Assembly: GCA_001673575.1 (NCBI GenBank)
Contig: LZME01000063.1
Coordinates: 1-64,000 of the forward strand
Direction: 5' to 3'
Length of the DNA stretch: 64,000 bases
From: Mycolicibacter heraklionensis
GTDB taxonomy: Bacteria; Actinomycetota; Actinomycetes; Mycobacteriales; Mycobacteriaceae
Position 1 is the first letter of the stretch. Every line of letters begins with the position of its first letter. The notes under the pieces are model-generated. The model saw only the letters and a program-made list of their open reading frames with translations, was not told the origin of the DNA and ran no database searches. The position numbers and the translations under genes are program-made. Positions 1 through 7,452 of the stretch are shown here, piece after piece.

Positions 1-2
1 TC

Positions 3-77
3 TGGACCAAGACCGCCGACCAAATCCTGGCCAGCATCGGGAACTACTGCACCCGAATTAATGACTCAGGACACTAG
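3..77 (+). mobile_element. 3' end of an IS630-type transposase gene (truncated by window edge)
   Basis: The frame opening at base 3 reads WTKTADQILASIGNYC, then ends TRINDSGH and a TAG stop at 75-77. The W-T-K-T-A-D-x-I-L pattern followed by a short Cys/Arg tail ending in SGH resembles the extreme C-terminus of IS630-family DDE transposases of actinobacteria (recognised from memory of the family). Only 24 codons are visible, so catalytic residues and the left end of the element cannot be seen. Its TAG overlaps the pcaJ stop codon on the other strand (CTAG, 74-77), so the element or its remnant ends at the 3' end of the pca operon. Confidence 0.55.
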
Positions 78-748
78 CTGAAACGGACGGGCAATCTCGC
101 CGCGAGGTCAGCGGCGGTGGTGCCGAAGGTTTCGGATGTCCGGATCGTTCCGGTGGCCGTGTCGATATCGAAGATGGCGTGCTCGGTATAGACCCTGCTG
201 ACGCAACGCAGACCGGTCAGCGGATAGGTGCATGACGGAACCAGTTTGGCGGCACCGTCTTTGGTGAACAGATCCATCATCACGAACACCTTCTTGGCTC
301 CGATTGCCAAGTCCATTGCTCCTCCGACGGCGGGGATCGCGCCCGGTTCCCCGGTATGCCAGTTGGCCAGGTCTCCGTACCGGCTGACCTGCAGGGCTCC
401 CAGCACGCACACGTCGAGGTGCCCGCCGCGCATCATCGCGAAGGAGTCGGCGTGATGGAAGTAGGAGGCTCCGGGCATCTCGGTCACCGCAATCTTGCCG
501 GCGTTGGTGAGGTCGGGATCGATGTCGTCGCCCCGTGCGGCGGGCCCCATGCCCAGCATGCCGTTTTCGGTGTGCAGTACCACCGCGTCGTCGGGTGACA
601 GATGATCGGCGACCAGCGTGGGCTGACCGATGCCGAGATTGACGTAGGAACCCGCCGGGATATCCCGGGCGATGACGGCGGCGAGTTCGTCGCGGGTCAG
701 GGGACCGCGATCAACATGCTCGACTGTGCCGGCTGGCGTCCGCGTCAC
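74..748 (-). CDS. pcaJ: 3-oxoadipate CoA-transferase subunit B
   Basis: Second (beta) subunit of succinyl-CoA:3-oxoadipate CoA-transferase, which makes 3-oxoadipyl-CoA, the last-but-one step of the 3-oxoadipate pathway. The 224 aa protein carries the family's catalytic glutamate in the E-N-G motif (HTENGMLGMGP, Glu61) and the N-terminal NLGIGQPT segment typical of subunit B. Its ATG overlaps the pcaI stop codon by four bases, so the two subunits are probably translationally coupled, as expected for a heteromeric enzyme. It is the last gene of the aromatic operon. No thiolase (pcaF) follows; the operon instead meets transposase remains. Length is normal, so the gene looks intact. Confidence 0.93.
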   Translation of the reverse strand: MTRTPAGTVEHVDRGPLTRDELAAVIARDIPAGSYVNLGIGQPTLVADHLSPDDAVVLHTENGMLGMGPAARGDDIDPDLTNAGKIAVTEMPGASYFHHADSFAMMRGGHLDVCVLGALQVSRYGDLANWHTGEPGAIPAVGGAMDLAIGAKKVFVMMDLFTKDGAAKLVPSCTYPLTGLRCVSRVYTEHAIFDIDTATGTIRTSETFGTTAADLAARLPVRFS

Positions 749-1413
749 GAGCTCGTCTCCAGGATCCGGTCGACGTAGATACCCGGGGTGACAATCGCTT
801 CGGGATCGAGCTGGCCGGTGTCGACGACACGGGACACTTCAGCGACCGTCAGCTCGGCGGCGGTAGCCATCACCGGACCGAAGTTCCGGGCGGTCTTGCG
901 ATACACCAGATTTCCCGAGCGATCCCCGATGTGGGCGCGGATCAATGCGACGTCGGCGTGGATGGGGTACTCCAGCGCGTAGTCCCGGCCGTTGATGGTC
1001 CGAATCTCCTTGCCCTCGGTGAGCAGCGTGCCGACTCCGGTGGGGCAGTAGAACGCTCCGATACCAGCGCCGGCGGCGCGGATGCGTTCGGCGAGGTTGC
1101 CCTGCGGCACGAGTTCCAGCTCGATCTTGCCGGCGCGATACAGGCCGTCGAACACATAGGAATCGGACTGGCGGGGAAACGAACAGATCAGTTTGCGGAC
1201 CCGCCCGGCGGCCAACAGTGCTGCCAGCCCGGTGTCCGCAGTGCCCGCATTGTTGCTGACGATGGTCAGATCGTGAGCGCCTTGGGCGATCAGTGCATCG
1301 ATCAGCACGGTGGGCAGGCCGGCCAAGCCGAACCCGCCAACCAAAACCGTTGCGCCGTCGGCCACTCCGGATACCGCTTCGGCGGCGGTGTCACAGACTA
1401 CGGCGCGGCTCAC
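745..1413 (-). CDS. pcaI: 3-oxoadipate CoA-transferase subunit A
   Basis: First (alpha) subunit of the 3-oxoadipate CoA-transferase. The CoA-binding GGFG motif (GGFGLAGLP, about residues 26-34) is present, and the family-typical TIVSNNAG and ICSFPRQS segments follow. I start it at the GTG at 1413 (222 aa), because this codon forms a GTGA overlap with the pcaL stop at 1410-1412. A longer reading upstream gives an Arg/Cys-rich stretch unlike the family and would run deep into pcaL. It works as a pair with PcaJ immediately downstream. Confidence 0.93.
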   Translation of the reverse strand: MSRAVVCDTAAEAVSGVADGATVLVGGFGLAGLPTVLIDALIAQGAHDLTIVSNNAGTADTGLAALLAAGRVRKLICSFPRQSDSYVFDGLYRAGKIELELVPQGNLAERIRAAGAGIGAFYCPTGVGTLLTEGKEIRTINGRDYALEYPIHADVALIRAHIGDRSGNLVYRKTARNFGPVMATAAELTVAEVSRVVDTGQLDPEAIVTPGIYVDRILETSS

Positions 1414-2567
1414 CGTTCGCCCTCTGGGCTGTCGTGGTCGGCCAGCACCTGCGCGGCAATGCGGAACGCGGTATTGGCATCGGGTACACCGCAATAGATT
1501 GCGGTCTGCAACAGCACCTCTTTGATCTCGTCGTTGGACAGGCCGTTGCGGCGCGCCGCGCGCAGATGCATGGCCAGCTCCTCATGGTGGCCGCGAGCCA
1601 CCAGGGCGGTCAGGGTGACGATCGAGCGACTGCGTCGGTCGAGGCCGTCTCGGGTCCAGATGTTCCCCCACGCGTAGCGGGTGATCAGGTCTTGAAAGTC
1701 GGCGGTGAACTCGGTGGTGCGTGCGATCGTGCGGTCGACGTGTTCGTTGCCCAGGACCTGTCGGCGCACCGACATGCCCGCGGTGTAGACCGGATCGCGC
1801 ACCATCAGGTGGGCGAGAATAAGGTTGACCGTCGCCTTGGGGGCCTCGATCGGTGCCAGGTGGCCGACATCGTCGAGCACCACCAGACGGCCGTGTTGGA
1901 CACCGGAAGCGATGCGCCCCAGCAACTCCGGGGGAGTAGCGCCATCATGGGAACCGGCAATGGCCAACACCGGTGCAGCGATTTGACCGAGTTGTGCGGT
2001 GACATCGAAGTCGGCCAGTGCCTCGCAGGCCTGGGCATACGATTCATCGTCGGTCCCGCGCAGCGCATCCACCAGTGCCGCGACCAGCCCCGGCGCTCGT
2101 TCGATGAAACCGGGTGCGAACCAGCGCTGCAGGGAAGCCTCGACGACCGCGCCGGTGCCCGATGTGCGCACGGTGTCCGCACGTGTAACCCAGTCCTCGG
2201 CTCTTCCGATGGCGGCGCCAGTGCATTGCAGCGTGGCACTCGACACCCGCTCGGGGGCATCGAGCAGCAACTGCAAGCCGACCGCTCCACCGATCGAATT
2301 GCCGGCGTAATGGAACGCCGCGCGCGGCGCGATCTCGTCCACCAAGGCCAGCACGCCAGCCGCCAGGTCTGGCATCCGGAATCCAGCTGCCGGACTACGA
2401 CCGTGGCCGGGAAGATCCCACGCGACGACGCGCAGACGCTCGGCGAGTTGTTCAGCGGCTAAGCCCCACAGGGCGGTTGCCGAAGTCCCGAGCGATGGCC
2501 CGAGCAGGATCAGGTCCGCGTTCGGCGGGCCGCCGAAGTCGGTGCCGACCAGTCGCGGCAAGCTCAT
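1410..2567 (-). CDS. pcaL: PcaL: 3-oxoadipate enol-lactonase / 4-carboxymuconolactone decarboxylase fusion
   Basis: A 385 aa two-domain fusion catalysing two successive steps of the protocatechuate branch. Residues about 1-255 form an alpha/beta hydrolase (PcaD-like) with oxyanion region LLGPSLGTSA, nucleophile elbow GNSIGG (Ser91) and a late GHLAPIE histidine. Residues about 256-376 are a carboxymuconolactone decarboxylase (PcaC) domain. Such fusions (PcaL) are known in actinobacteria. The elbow is GNSIGG rather than the more usual G-L-S-x-G-G. The ATG overlaps the pcaB stop by four bases, and its own stop overlaps pcaI. No single-domain pcaC or pcaD occurs in the window. Confidence 0.9.
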   Translation of the reverse strand: MSLPRLVGTDFGGPPNADLILLGPSLGTSATALWGLAAEQLAERLRVVAWDLPGHGRSPAAGFRMPDLAAGVLALVDEIAPRAAFHYAGNSIGGAVGLQLLLDAPERVSSATLQCTGAAIGRAEDWVTRADTVRTSGTGAVVEASLQRWFAPGFIERAPGLVAALVDALRGTDDESYAQACEALADFDVTAQLGQIAAPVLAIAGSHDGATPPELLGRIASGVQHGRLVVLDDVGHLAPIEAPKATVNLILAHLMVRDPVYTAGMSVRRQVLGNEHVDRTIARTTEFTADFQDLITRYAWGNIWTRDGLDRRSRSIVTLTALVARGHHEELAMHLRAARRNGLSNDEIKEVLLQTAIYCGVPDANTAFRIAAQVLADHDSPEGER

Positions 2568-3763
2568 GTTGCCTCACAGTGGTGGTGCGCGCGTTGCAGG
2601 ACGGCATCGATGAGTTGGCTTGCGGCCCCGGTGTAGTGGCCTCGAGTCGTTTTCCCGGCCAGTTCGGCCATCGCCCGCTGCTCGCCGAGCAAATCGCCGG
2701 CGGCGGCGAGATTCGTCGCGGCGCGATCGGTGTCGATGACCAGTCCGGTGAGCAGATCTGTTGTCTGCGTGGCAGCTACGACGGTGTAGCGCGACAAGGT
2801 TCGCAGGGCCGCCCATTCGGCGTGCCAACCGCCGTCGGAACGCTCATCGATGCTGCCTGCCGACGCGGCGTGCAAGCTGGCGGCCAGCGGCGGTACCACC
2901 AAGGCAGTACGGCGGATCAGTACGGATAACACCGGATTGTTCTTGTGCGGCATCGTCGACGAACCGCCGCCGCGGCCCTCAGCCAGTTCACCGATCTCGG
3001 GTCTGCTGCTCGTCACAACGTCATTGGCGATGTGTGACCAGGCGTCGCTGCATGTCACCAACGCGTCGCCGGAGCGGGTGATGACCGAGCGAGTGGTGTG
3101 CCACGGCGGGCTGTCGGCAAAGCCAAGGGCTGCGGCCAACCTTCCGGACAGGCTCATGGCATCGGCAGGCGACCCGGCTAATTCGCTGGCAGCGGCCATA
3201 GTTCCGGCGGCGCCCCCGGCCTGCACCGGAAGCTGCGGCAGTGCGGCGATACAGTCGGCGCCGTCCAAAACTCCGGTCAGCCAGTTGGCGAACTTCATGC
3301 CGACTGTGGTGGGCAACGCGGGCTGCGTCAAGGTGCGGGCAAGCATGGGGCTGTCACGGTAGGTCGCGGTCAGCGCGGCCAGGGTGCGTACGTGGGTGCT
3401 GAGTTCGTGGCGAACTCGATCCAATGTGTCTCGCAGGCAGAGCATCAGCGCGGTGTCGACGACGTCTTGGCTGGTCAGGCCGCGGTGCAGCCAGCGTGCC
3501 GGTTCGCCTCCGGTGCGTTCGCGGAGTATTGCGAGCAGGCCCGGCACGGGGTTGCCGGTCGTCTCGGCAGTCAGAGCCACCGCTTCGACGTCCGCTGCCG
3601 AGACCGCCGCGTTCAGGTCGGCCCGTGCCGCCGCCGGCGCGATCTCGGCGTCGACAAGCACATCGAGCCAGGCGCTTTCGACCCGCACCATCGCAGCCAG
3701 GTACGCCGCGTCGCTGAAGATCAGCCCGGCCCGGTGGTCGCCGGGCCACAACAGGTCGGTCAT
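2564..3763 (-). CDS. pcaB: 3-carboxy-cis,cis-muconate cycloisomerase
   Basis: Fumarase/aspartase-superfamily cycloisomerase converting 3-carboxy-cis,cis-muconate to 4-carboxymuconolactone. The superfamily signature GSSTMPHKNNP is at residues 267-277, and the TSQDVVDTA active-site segment lies near residue 97. The 399 aa length is a little shorter than the roughly 450 aa of many proteobacterial PcaB proteins but usual for actinobacterial ones. Starts by ATGA overlap with pcaG and ends by ATGA overlap with pcaL, so it lies mid-operon in pathway order. Confidence 0.92.
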   Translation of the reverse strand: MTDLLWPGDHRAGLIFSDAAYLAAMVRVESAWLDVLVDAEIAPAAARADLNAAVSAADVEAVALTAETTGNPVPGLLAILRERTGGEPARWLHRGLTSQDVVDTALMLCLRDTLDRVRHELSTHVRTLAALTATYRDSPMLARTLTQPALPTTVGMKFANWLTGVLDGADCIAALPQLPVQAGGAAGTMAAASELAGSPADAMSLSGRLAAALGFADSPPWHTTRSVITRSGDALVTCSDAWSHIANDVVTSSRPEIGELAEGRGGGSSTMPHKNNPVLSVLIRRTALVVPPLAASLHAASAGSIDERSDGGWHAEWAALRTLSRYTVVAATQTTDLLTGLVIDTDRAATNLAAAGDLLGEQRAMAELAGKTTRGHYTGAASQLIDAVLQRAHHHCEAT

Positions 3764-4308
3764 GGTTGCCCCCGATAGCGCAGGAATACCGTCTCGTCGG
3801 CGCCTTGCAGCCTGATGTCGAACCGAAAGCCACCCTCGTCGGGCACCGCGATGAGGGTATGTCGACGCTCAGCCGGCACGGAATTGAGCAAGCGATCTGC
3901 ATCGAGGTGCTCGCCGGGCAGATAGGCCCGGGTGAACAATCGGTTCAGCAGGCCCCGCGCAAACACGGCGACGGTGATGAACGGTGCAGACTGATGGAGC
4001 GCACCAGGTTTCACCGTCGTGAAGCTGTAGTGGCCGCCTGCGTCCGTTGCGGCGCGTCCCCACCCGCTGAAGGTGTCGCCGTCGCGGCGAAGCGAACTGG
4101 ACGTTGGCACGGCGCCGCCCGCATCGGCCTGCCAGATCTCCAGCAGTGCGTCGGGAACGGGCGCCCCGGCGCCGTCGGTGACGGTGCCGTGTAGCCCGAT
4201 GGCATCGGCCGATCCGGGGGATACGAGCTCGTTGCCGCGTTCGAACGGCAACGCGTAGCCGAAGAACGGGCCGATGGTCTGGCCGGGAGTGGCCGCCAGT
4301 TCAGTCAT
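3760..4308 (-). CDS. pcaG: Protocatechuate 3,4-dioxygenase alpha subunit
   Basis: Alpha subunit of the intradiol ring-cleavage enzyme that opens protocatechuate to 3-carboxy-cis,cis-muconate. The start at 4308 (182 aa) gives the family-typical N-terminus TPGQTIGPFFGYALPF. A longer reading to 4422 only adds Thr/Pro/Arg-rich translation of pcaH. The intradiol beta-sandwich motif GAPVPDALLEIWQADA is clear. Alpha subunits do not carry the full iron ligand set, which fits the missing Tyr/His cluster here. It overlaps the pcaH stop by eight bases. Confidence 0.93.
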   Translation of the reverse strand: MTELAATPGQTIGPFFGYALPFERGNELVSPGSADAIGLHGTVTDGAGAPVPDALLEIWQADAGGAVPTSSSLRRDGDTFSGWGRAATDAGGHYSFTTVKPGALHQSAPFITVAVFARGLLNRLFTRAYLPGEHLDADRLLNSVPAERRHTLIAVPDEGGFRFDIRLQGADETVFLRYRGQP

Positions 4309-5050
4309 CGTGATCCTCGAACGGCGTTGCGGCAGGGCCGGTGAGCACGATGTCCCACCGGTAGCCGGTGGCCCATTCGTGGCTGGTGGTGTCGTGGTCG
4401 TAGACCGCCACGAGCCGATCACGAGCCTTCTGGTCGGTGATCGACTGATAGATCGGATCCAACGGGCACAGCGGGTCGCCCGGAAAATACATCTGAGTGA
4501 TCATCCGTTGGGTGAAATCAGTTCCGAACAAGGAGAAATGGATGTGCGCCGGCCGCCAGGCGTTGTGGTGGTTGCGCCACGGGTACGGGCCGGGCTTGAT
4601 CGTCGTGAACCGGTAGAACCCGTCCTCGTCGGTCAGGCATCGCCCCGCTCCGGTGAAATTGGGGTCCAACGGTGCGGGATGCTGATCCCCCTGATGGATG
4701 TAGCGCCCGCTGGCGTTGGCTTGCCAGATCTCGACGAGTTGGCGGCGCACCGGTCTGCCCTTGCCGTCGACGACCCGCCCGGTCACCACGGTGCGCTCAC
4801 CGATCGGCGTGCCCGCGTGCTGGGTCGTCAGATCGGCGTCGAGCAAGGCGACGTCGTCTCGGCCGAAACAGGGCCCCTGCAGTTCCGCGGCCTCTGGGTC
4901 TGCCAGGAGTAGGGTGTTTTTGGGATGCCGAAGCACGCTGCTGCGGTAGGGCGGATAGTCGAGCCTGGGTTGGCTTTCCTTGAGACCCGTACGCTGGTAA
5001 TCGTCCCGGATCGCCTCGATTTCGGCGCTGATCTTCCCCTGGCCAGTCAT
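4301..5050 (-). CDS. pcaH: Protocatechuate 3,4-dioxygenase beta subunit
   Basis: Catalytic, iron-binding subunit of protocatechuate 3,4-dioxygenase (249 aa). The four expected Fe(III) ligands are visible in order: Tyr117 (SGRYIHQ), Tyr156 (PGPYPWRN), and His169 and His171 (RPAHIHFS). The N-terminal PPYRSSVLRHPK segment is characteristic of PcaH. The ATG overlaps the stop of the upstream class II aldolase gene, which ties the upper pathway directly to ring cleavage and supports protocatechuate as the product of the upper steps. Confidence 0.95.
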   Translation of the reverse strand: MTGQGKISAEIEAIRDDYQRTGLKESQPRLDYPPYRSSVLRHPKNTLLLADPEAAELQGPCFGRDDVALLDADLTTQHAGTPIGERTVVTGRVVDGKGRPVRRQLVEIWQANASGRYIHQGDQHPAPLDPNFTGAGRCLTDEDGFYRFTTIKPGPYPWRNHHNAWRPAHIHFSLFGTDFTQRMITQMYFPGDPLCPLDPIYQSITDQKARDRLVAVYDHDTTSHEWATGYRWDIVLTGPAATPFEDHDD

Positions 5051-5775
5051 CGCTGCTCCAGCCGGGCAAGTTCATGGCGCCAGGCCGCGTCCGCGGTGAA
5101 CGCGGGGCCGAGGTCGGGCAGATCTGCCCAATCTGCCTCGTCGATCGGCTTGCAGGTGCCGCCTGCGCAGCGGATCCGCAGCGACATCGAAGCCAATTGG
5201 TCCAGGCTGATCGCCTGCAGCACAGCCTGGCGAACCGTGGCAGCGGCACTGGTGATTCCATGGCCGCGACAGATCACCACCGGCTTGCCCGCCATGGCGG
5301 AAACCATCTCTTTGCCGAGTTCCGTGGTGCGGATCAGCACGGCCCTCGGGTACACCGGGACGCCTCGGCGCGCCAACCATGCACCAGGGATGTCGAAGGC
5401 CCCGTAGGCGGGTTCGATCGTGATGCCCGCCAGGTCGGCGGCGACGACGGCCGGGGGATGCAGGTGTGCCACTGCCCGGTGTTCGGGATGAGCCAGCAGG
5501 GTTTCGACGTGGATCGGCAGCTCGTTGGGCACGCGATATCCGTCCAGTTCCCCTGGCATGCCCGGTGTTCCGTCAAAGCGGATGAGCCGAATGTCGTCGG
5601 GACGGGTGAATGCCACGCCGTCGTCGGAGTCGCTGCGGCACCGCACGAGTAGGTGGTGTTCGTCGACTCGGGCACTGATGTGCCCGAGAATGCCGTCCAC
5701 CAGGCCCCGGGCGGCGGCGACGCGGCAGGCCTGCGCAACCTCGAGTCGTAGCGGCGCCAGATCGTCGGCGGTCAC
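5047..5775 (-). CDS. Class II aldolase/adducin-family protein, probable dihydroxy-aromatic acid decarboxylase
   Basis: A 242 aa class II aldolase-fold protein. Metal-site candidates are Glu85 and His89 (NELPIH), His104/His106 (HLHPP) and His172 (GHGITS). I start it at the GTG at 5775 (GTGA overlap with the SDR stop); the longer reading has an Arg-rich non-family N-terminus. Known: in Gram-positive phthalate catabolism the decarboxylase converting 3,4-dihydroxyphthalate to protocatechuate (PhtC/PadC type) has this fold. Inferred: sitting between a dihydrodiol dehydrogenase-like SDR and pcaHG, it most likely supplies protocatechuate by decarboxylation. A sugar-phosphate aldolase role is less likely in this context. 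Confidence 0.75.
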   Translation of the reverse strand: MTADDLAPLRLEVAQACRVAAARGLVDGILGHISARVDEHHLLVRCRSDSDDGVAFTRPDDIRLIRFDGTPGMPGELDGYRVPNELPIHVETLLAHPEHRAVAHLHPPAVVAADLAGITIEPAYGAFDIPGAWLARRGVPVYPRAVLIRTTELGKEMVSAMAGKPVVICRGHGITSAAATVRQAVLQAISLDQLASMSLRIRCAGGTCKPIDEADWADLPDLGPAFTADAAWRHELARLEQR

Positions 5776-6572
5776 GCGGTGCCCCCGGTGGTCATTCCGA
5801 ATCCGCCGTCGGGATGTGTGGTCCCGGCCGTGATTCCGCGGGACCGGTCTGATGCCAGGAATACGTAGCTCCACGCGTGGTCCTGCGGGGTGAGCGCCAC
5901 GTTGAGCGGGGTGCGTGCCGCGAGATCGCGGGCCCGGTCGGGGGTGTCGTCCAGCCGGATATGGTCGAGTGACAGGTTCTGCAATCCGCGCAGGTCGGTG
6001 TTCAATGTTCCGCCCGGCGCAACGCCGTTGACCCGGATGCGCGGGGCGAGTTCGTAGGCGAGAGTGCTGACCAGGCCGCGCACGGCGAACTTCGATGCGA
6101 CGTAAAGTACGCCGCCGCGTCCCGGGTAGAACGAGGACGCGGACTCGGTGAGGACGATCGACGACCTCTCCTGGGCTTGAAGCGCGGGAAGCGCGGCTTT
6201 CACCGACTGCAGCTGACTCAGCACGTTCGTCTTGAACATCTCGTCGAACGCCGGCTCCAGCTCTGCGGTCGAGATATCGGTGATTCCCTTGTAGAAGTCG
6301 AAGATCCCAACGCAGTTGACCAGCGTGTCCAGGCCACCGAAAGCCGCGACGGCGGCGGCGACAGCACGTTCGTTTGCCTCAAAAGTCGTCGCATCGCCCT
6401 GTGTCACCGGAACTCCCGGCAACTCACCTGCCAGCGCATCGCATTTCGACCGATCGCGTTCCAACACCGCGACCTGGGCTCCCTCGTCGAGATAGGCGTC
6501 GACGACTGCTCGGCCGATGCCCGAGCCGGCGCCGACGACTAGCGCCCGCTTACCGTCCAGCCATCGCGTCAC
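5772..6572 (-). CDS. SDR-family cis-dihydrodiol dehydrogenase-like oxidoreductase
   Basis: A 266 aa short-chain dehydrogenase. The NAD-binding motif is GAGSGIG (residues 14-20), the catalytic Ser is in LTESASS (about 144), and Y157-x3-K161 lies in LYVASK. The overall pattern (NCVGIFDFY, SVKAALPAL) is that of BphB/PhdE-type dehydrogenases, which rearomatise cis-dihydrodiols. Placed directly after the oxygenase genes, it should oxidise the dihydrodiol product to a catechol-type diol. The ATG overlaps the stop of the small upstream gene, and its stop overlaps the aldolase GTG. The exact substrate cannot be read from sequence. Confidence 0.82.
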   Translation of the reverse strand: MTRWLDGKRALVVGAGSGIGRAVVDAYLDEGAQVAVLERDRSKCDALAGELPGVPVTQGDATTFEANERAVAAAVAAFGGLDTLVNCVGIFDFYKGITDISTAELEPAFDEMFKTNVLSQLQSVKAALPALQAQERSSIVLTESASSFYPGRGGVLYVASKFAVRGLVSTLAYELAPRIRVNGVAPGGTLNTDLRGLQNLSLDHIRLDDTPDRARDLAARTPLNVALTPQDHAWSYVFLASDRSRGITAGTTHPDGGFGMTTGGTA

Positions 6573-6829
6573 GGTAGGTCACTGTCGTCTGTGAGGAGCG
6601 GTTGATGCATGTTGCCGACCATCGCCGCCAGAGTGTAGGCGTTCTGCCAGGTCAATGCTTCCAGTTCCAGGGCGTCGAGACTGATCCATTGCCCCGACTT
6701 CGGCGACGTGATCAGCAGCCGGGAACCGTTGCGGGTGTCGACCCGGTGCAGCGTCACTTCGGTGAATTCGTTGGCGATGGTTATCGCGTCACCGACCGCA
6801 TTGGCCATGAGGTCGTCGAGTGCGCTCAC
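6569..6829 (-). CDS. Small conserved protein of the ring-hydroxylating operon, function unknown
   Basis: An 86 aa acidic protein locked between the oxygenase beta subunit and the SDR by four-base overlaps on both sides, so it is certainly translated. It has no cysteine pairs, so it is not a ferredoxin, and no signal peptide or membrane segment. The central part (RVDTRNGSRLLITSP, then SGQWISLDALELEALTWQN) looks like a small folded domain. Similar short proteins accompany aromatic-oxygenase clusters in mycobacteria as far as I recall, but I know no assigned function. It could be an assembly or regulatory subunit. Confidence 0.7.
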   Translation of the reverse strand: MSALDDLMANAVGDAITIANEFTEVTLHRVDTRNGSRLLITSPKSGQWISLDALELEALTWQNAYTLAAMVGNMHQPLLTDDSDLP

Positions 6830-7452
6830 AGGAAGACCGCCAGGTTCTGCATGCGCAGGACCGACTCATCGACATAGATGGTGCGCCGCGCCAACTTCCA
6901 CTGGTCATCCGTGCGCCGCAACAGGTCTTCACGGCCGCAGGAGACGAACGCCGCCTCGTTCACGTCGCCACGGCTGCGGAAGAGCAGCTCGGCTGACTCG
7001 ACGATCAGGTGCTGGTCATCATCGCAGGCAAAGGTGCGGACGTTGGTGATGTGATGGCGCAGCCGTGACGGAGGATCTTCGGTCCAGGCGTGCTCGGTCG
7101 CGAAGCGCGCGACGCGCCGGTTCAACGAGTATTTGTTCTCGTCGAAGTGGGCCATGCCGGGCGACGTGTCGAATCCAGCGCCCGAGGCGGTGGTCACTCG
7201 GACGGGCATGAAGTAATGGATGTCGTCGGTGAGGGTGTCGAGCCAGTCGGTGTACTGCTGTGCGTCGAGCAGATACGCCTCGTCGACCAAGAACTGATGT
7301 GCCTGCAGGTGTCGGGTGTCGTTGAACGGCAAGGGCTTACCGATGCGGTCCTTCTTGGATGCATGATCACCCAGAACTGCCAGCTCCCATGGGCCACCGG
7401 CATCTTTCGGTCGGGCAAACCCGGGGCGCTGGCTTTTCTCGGCGGATGTCAT
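6826..7452 (-). CDS. Ring-hydroxylating dioxygenase beta subunit
   Basis: A 208 aa cystatin/SnoaL-fold small subunit of a Rieske non-haem iron oxygenase. Typical beta-subunit features are QFLVDEAYLLDAQQYTDW, then YFMPVRV, and the C-terminal RRTIYVDESVLRMQNLAVFL. The ATG at 7452 forms an ATGA overlap with the alpha-subunit stop; the longer reading to 7587 is alpha-subunit DNA in another frame. It has a structural role, forming an alpha3beta3 hexamer with the alpha subunit. No electron-transfer partner is encoded next to it. Confidence 0.9.
   Translation of the reverse strand: MTSAEKSQRPGFARPKDAGGPWELAVLGDHASKKDRIGKPLPFNDTRHLQAHQFLVDEAYLLDAQQYTDWLDTLTDDIHYFMPVRVTTASGAGFDTSPGMAHFDENKYSLNRRVARFATEHAWTEDPPSRLRHHITNVRTFACDDDQHLIVESAELLFRSRGDVNEAAFVSCGREDLLRRTDDQWKLARRTIYVDESVLRMQNLAVFL

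Noticed and set aside
6569..6829. Small operon protein as the missing Rieske-type ferredoxin
   Set aside because: It has no cysteines or C-x-H motifs, so it cannot bind an iron-sulfur cluster.
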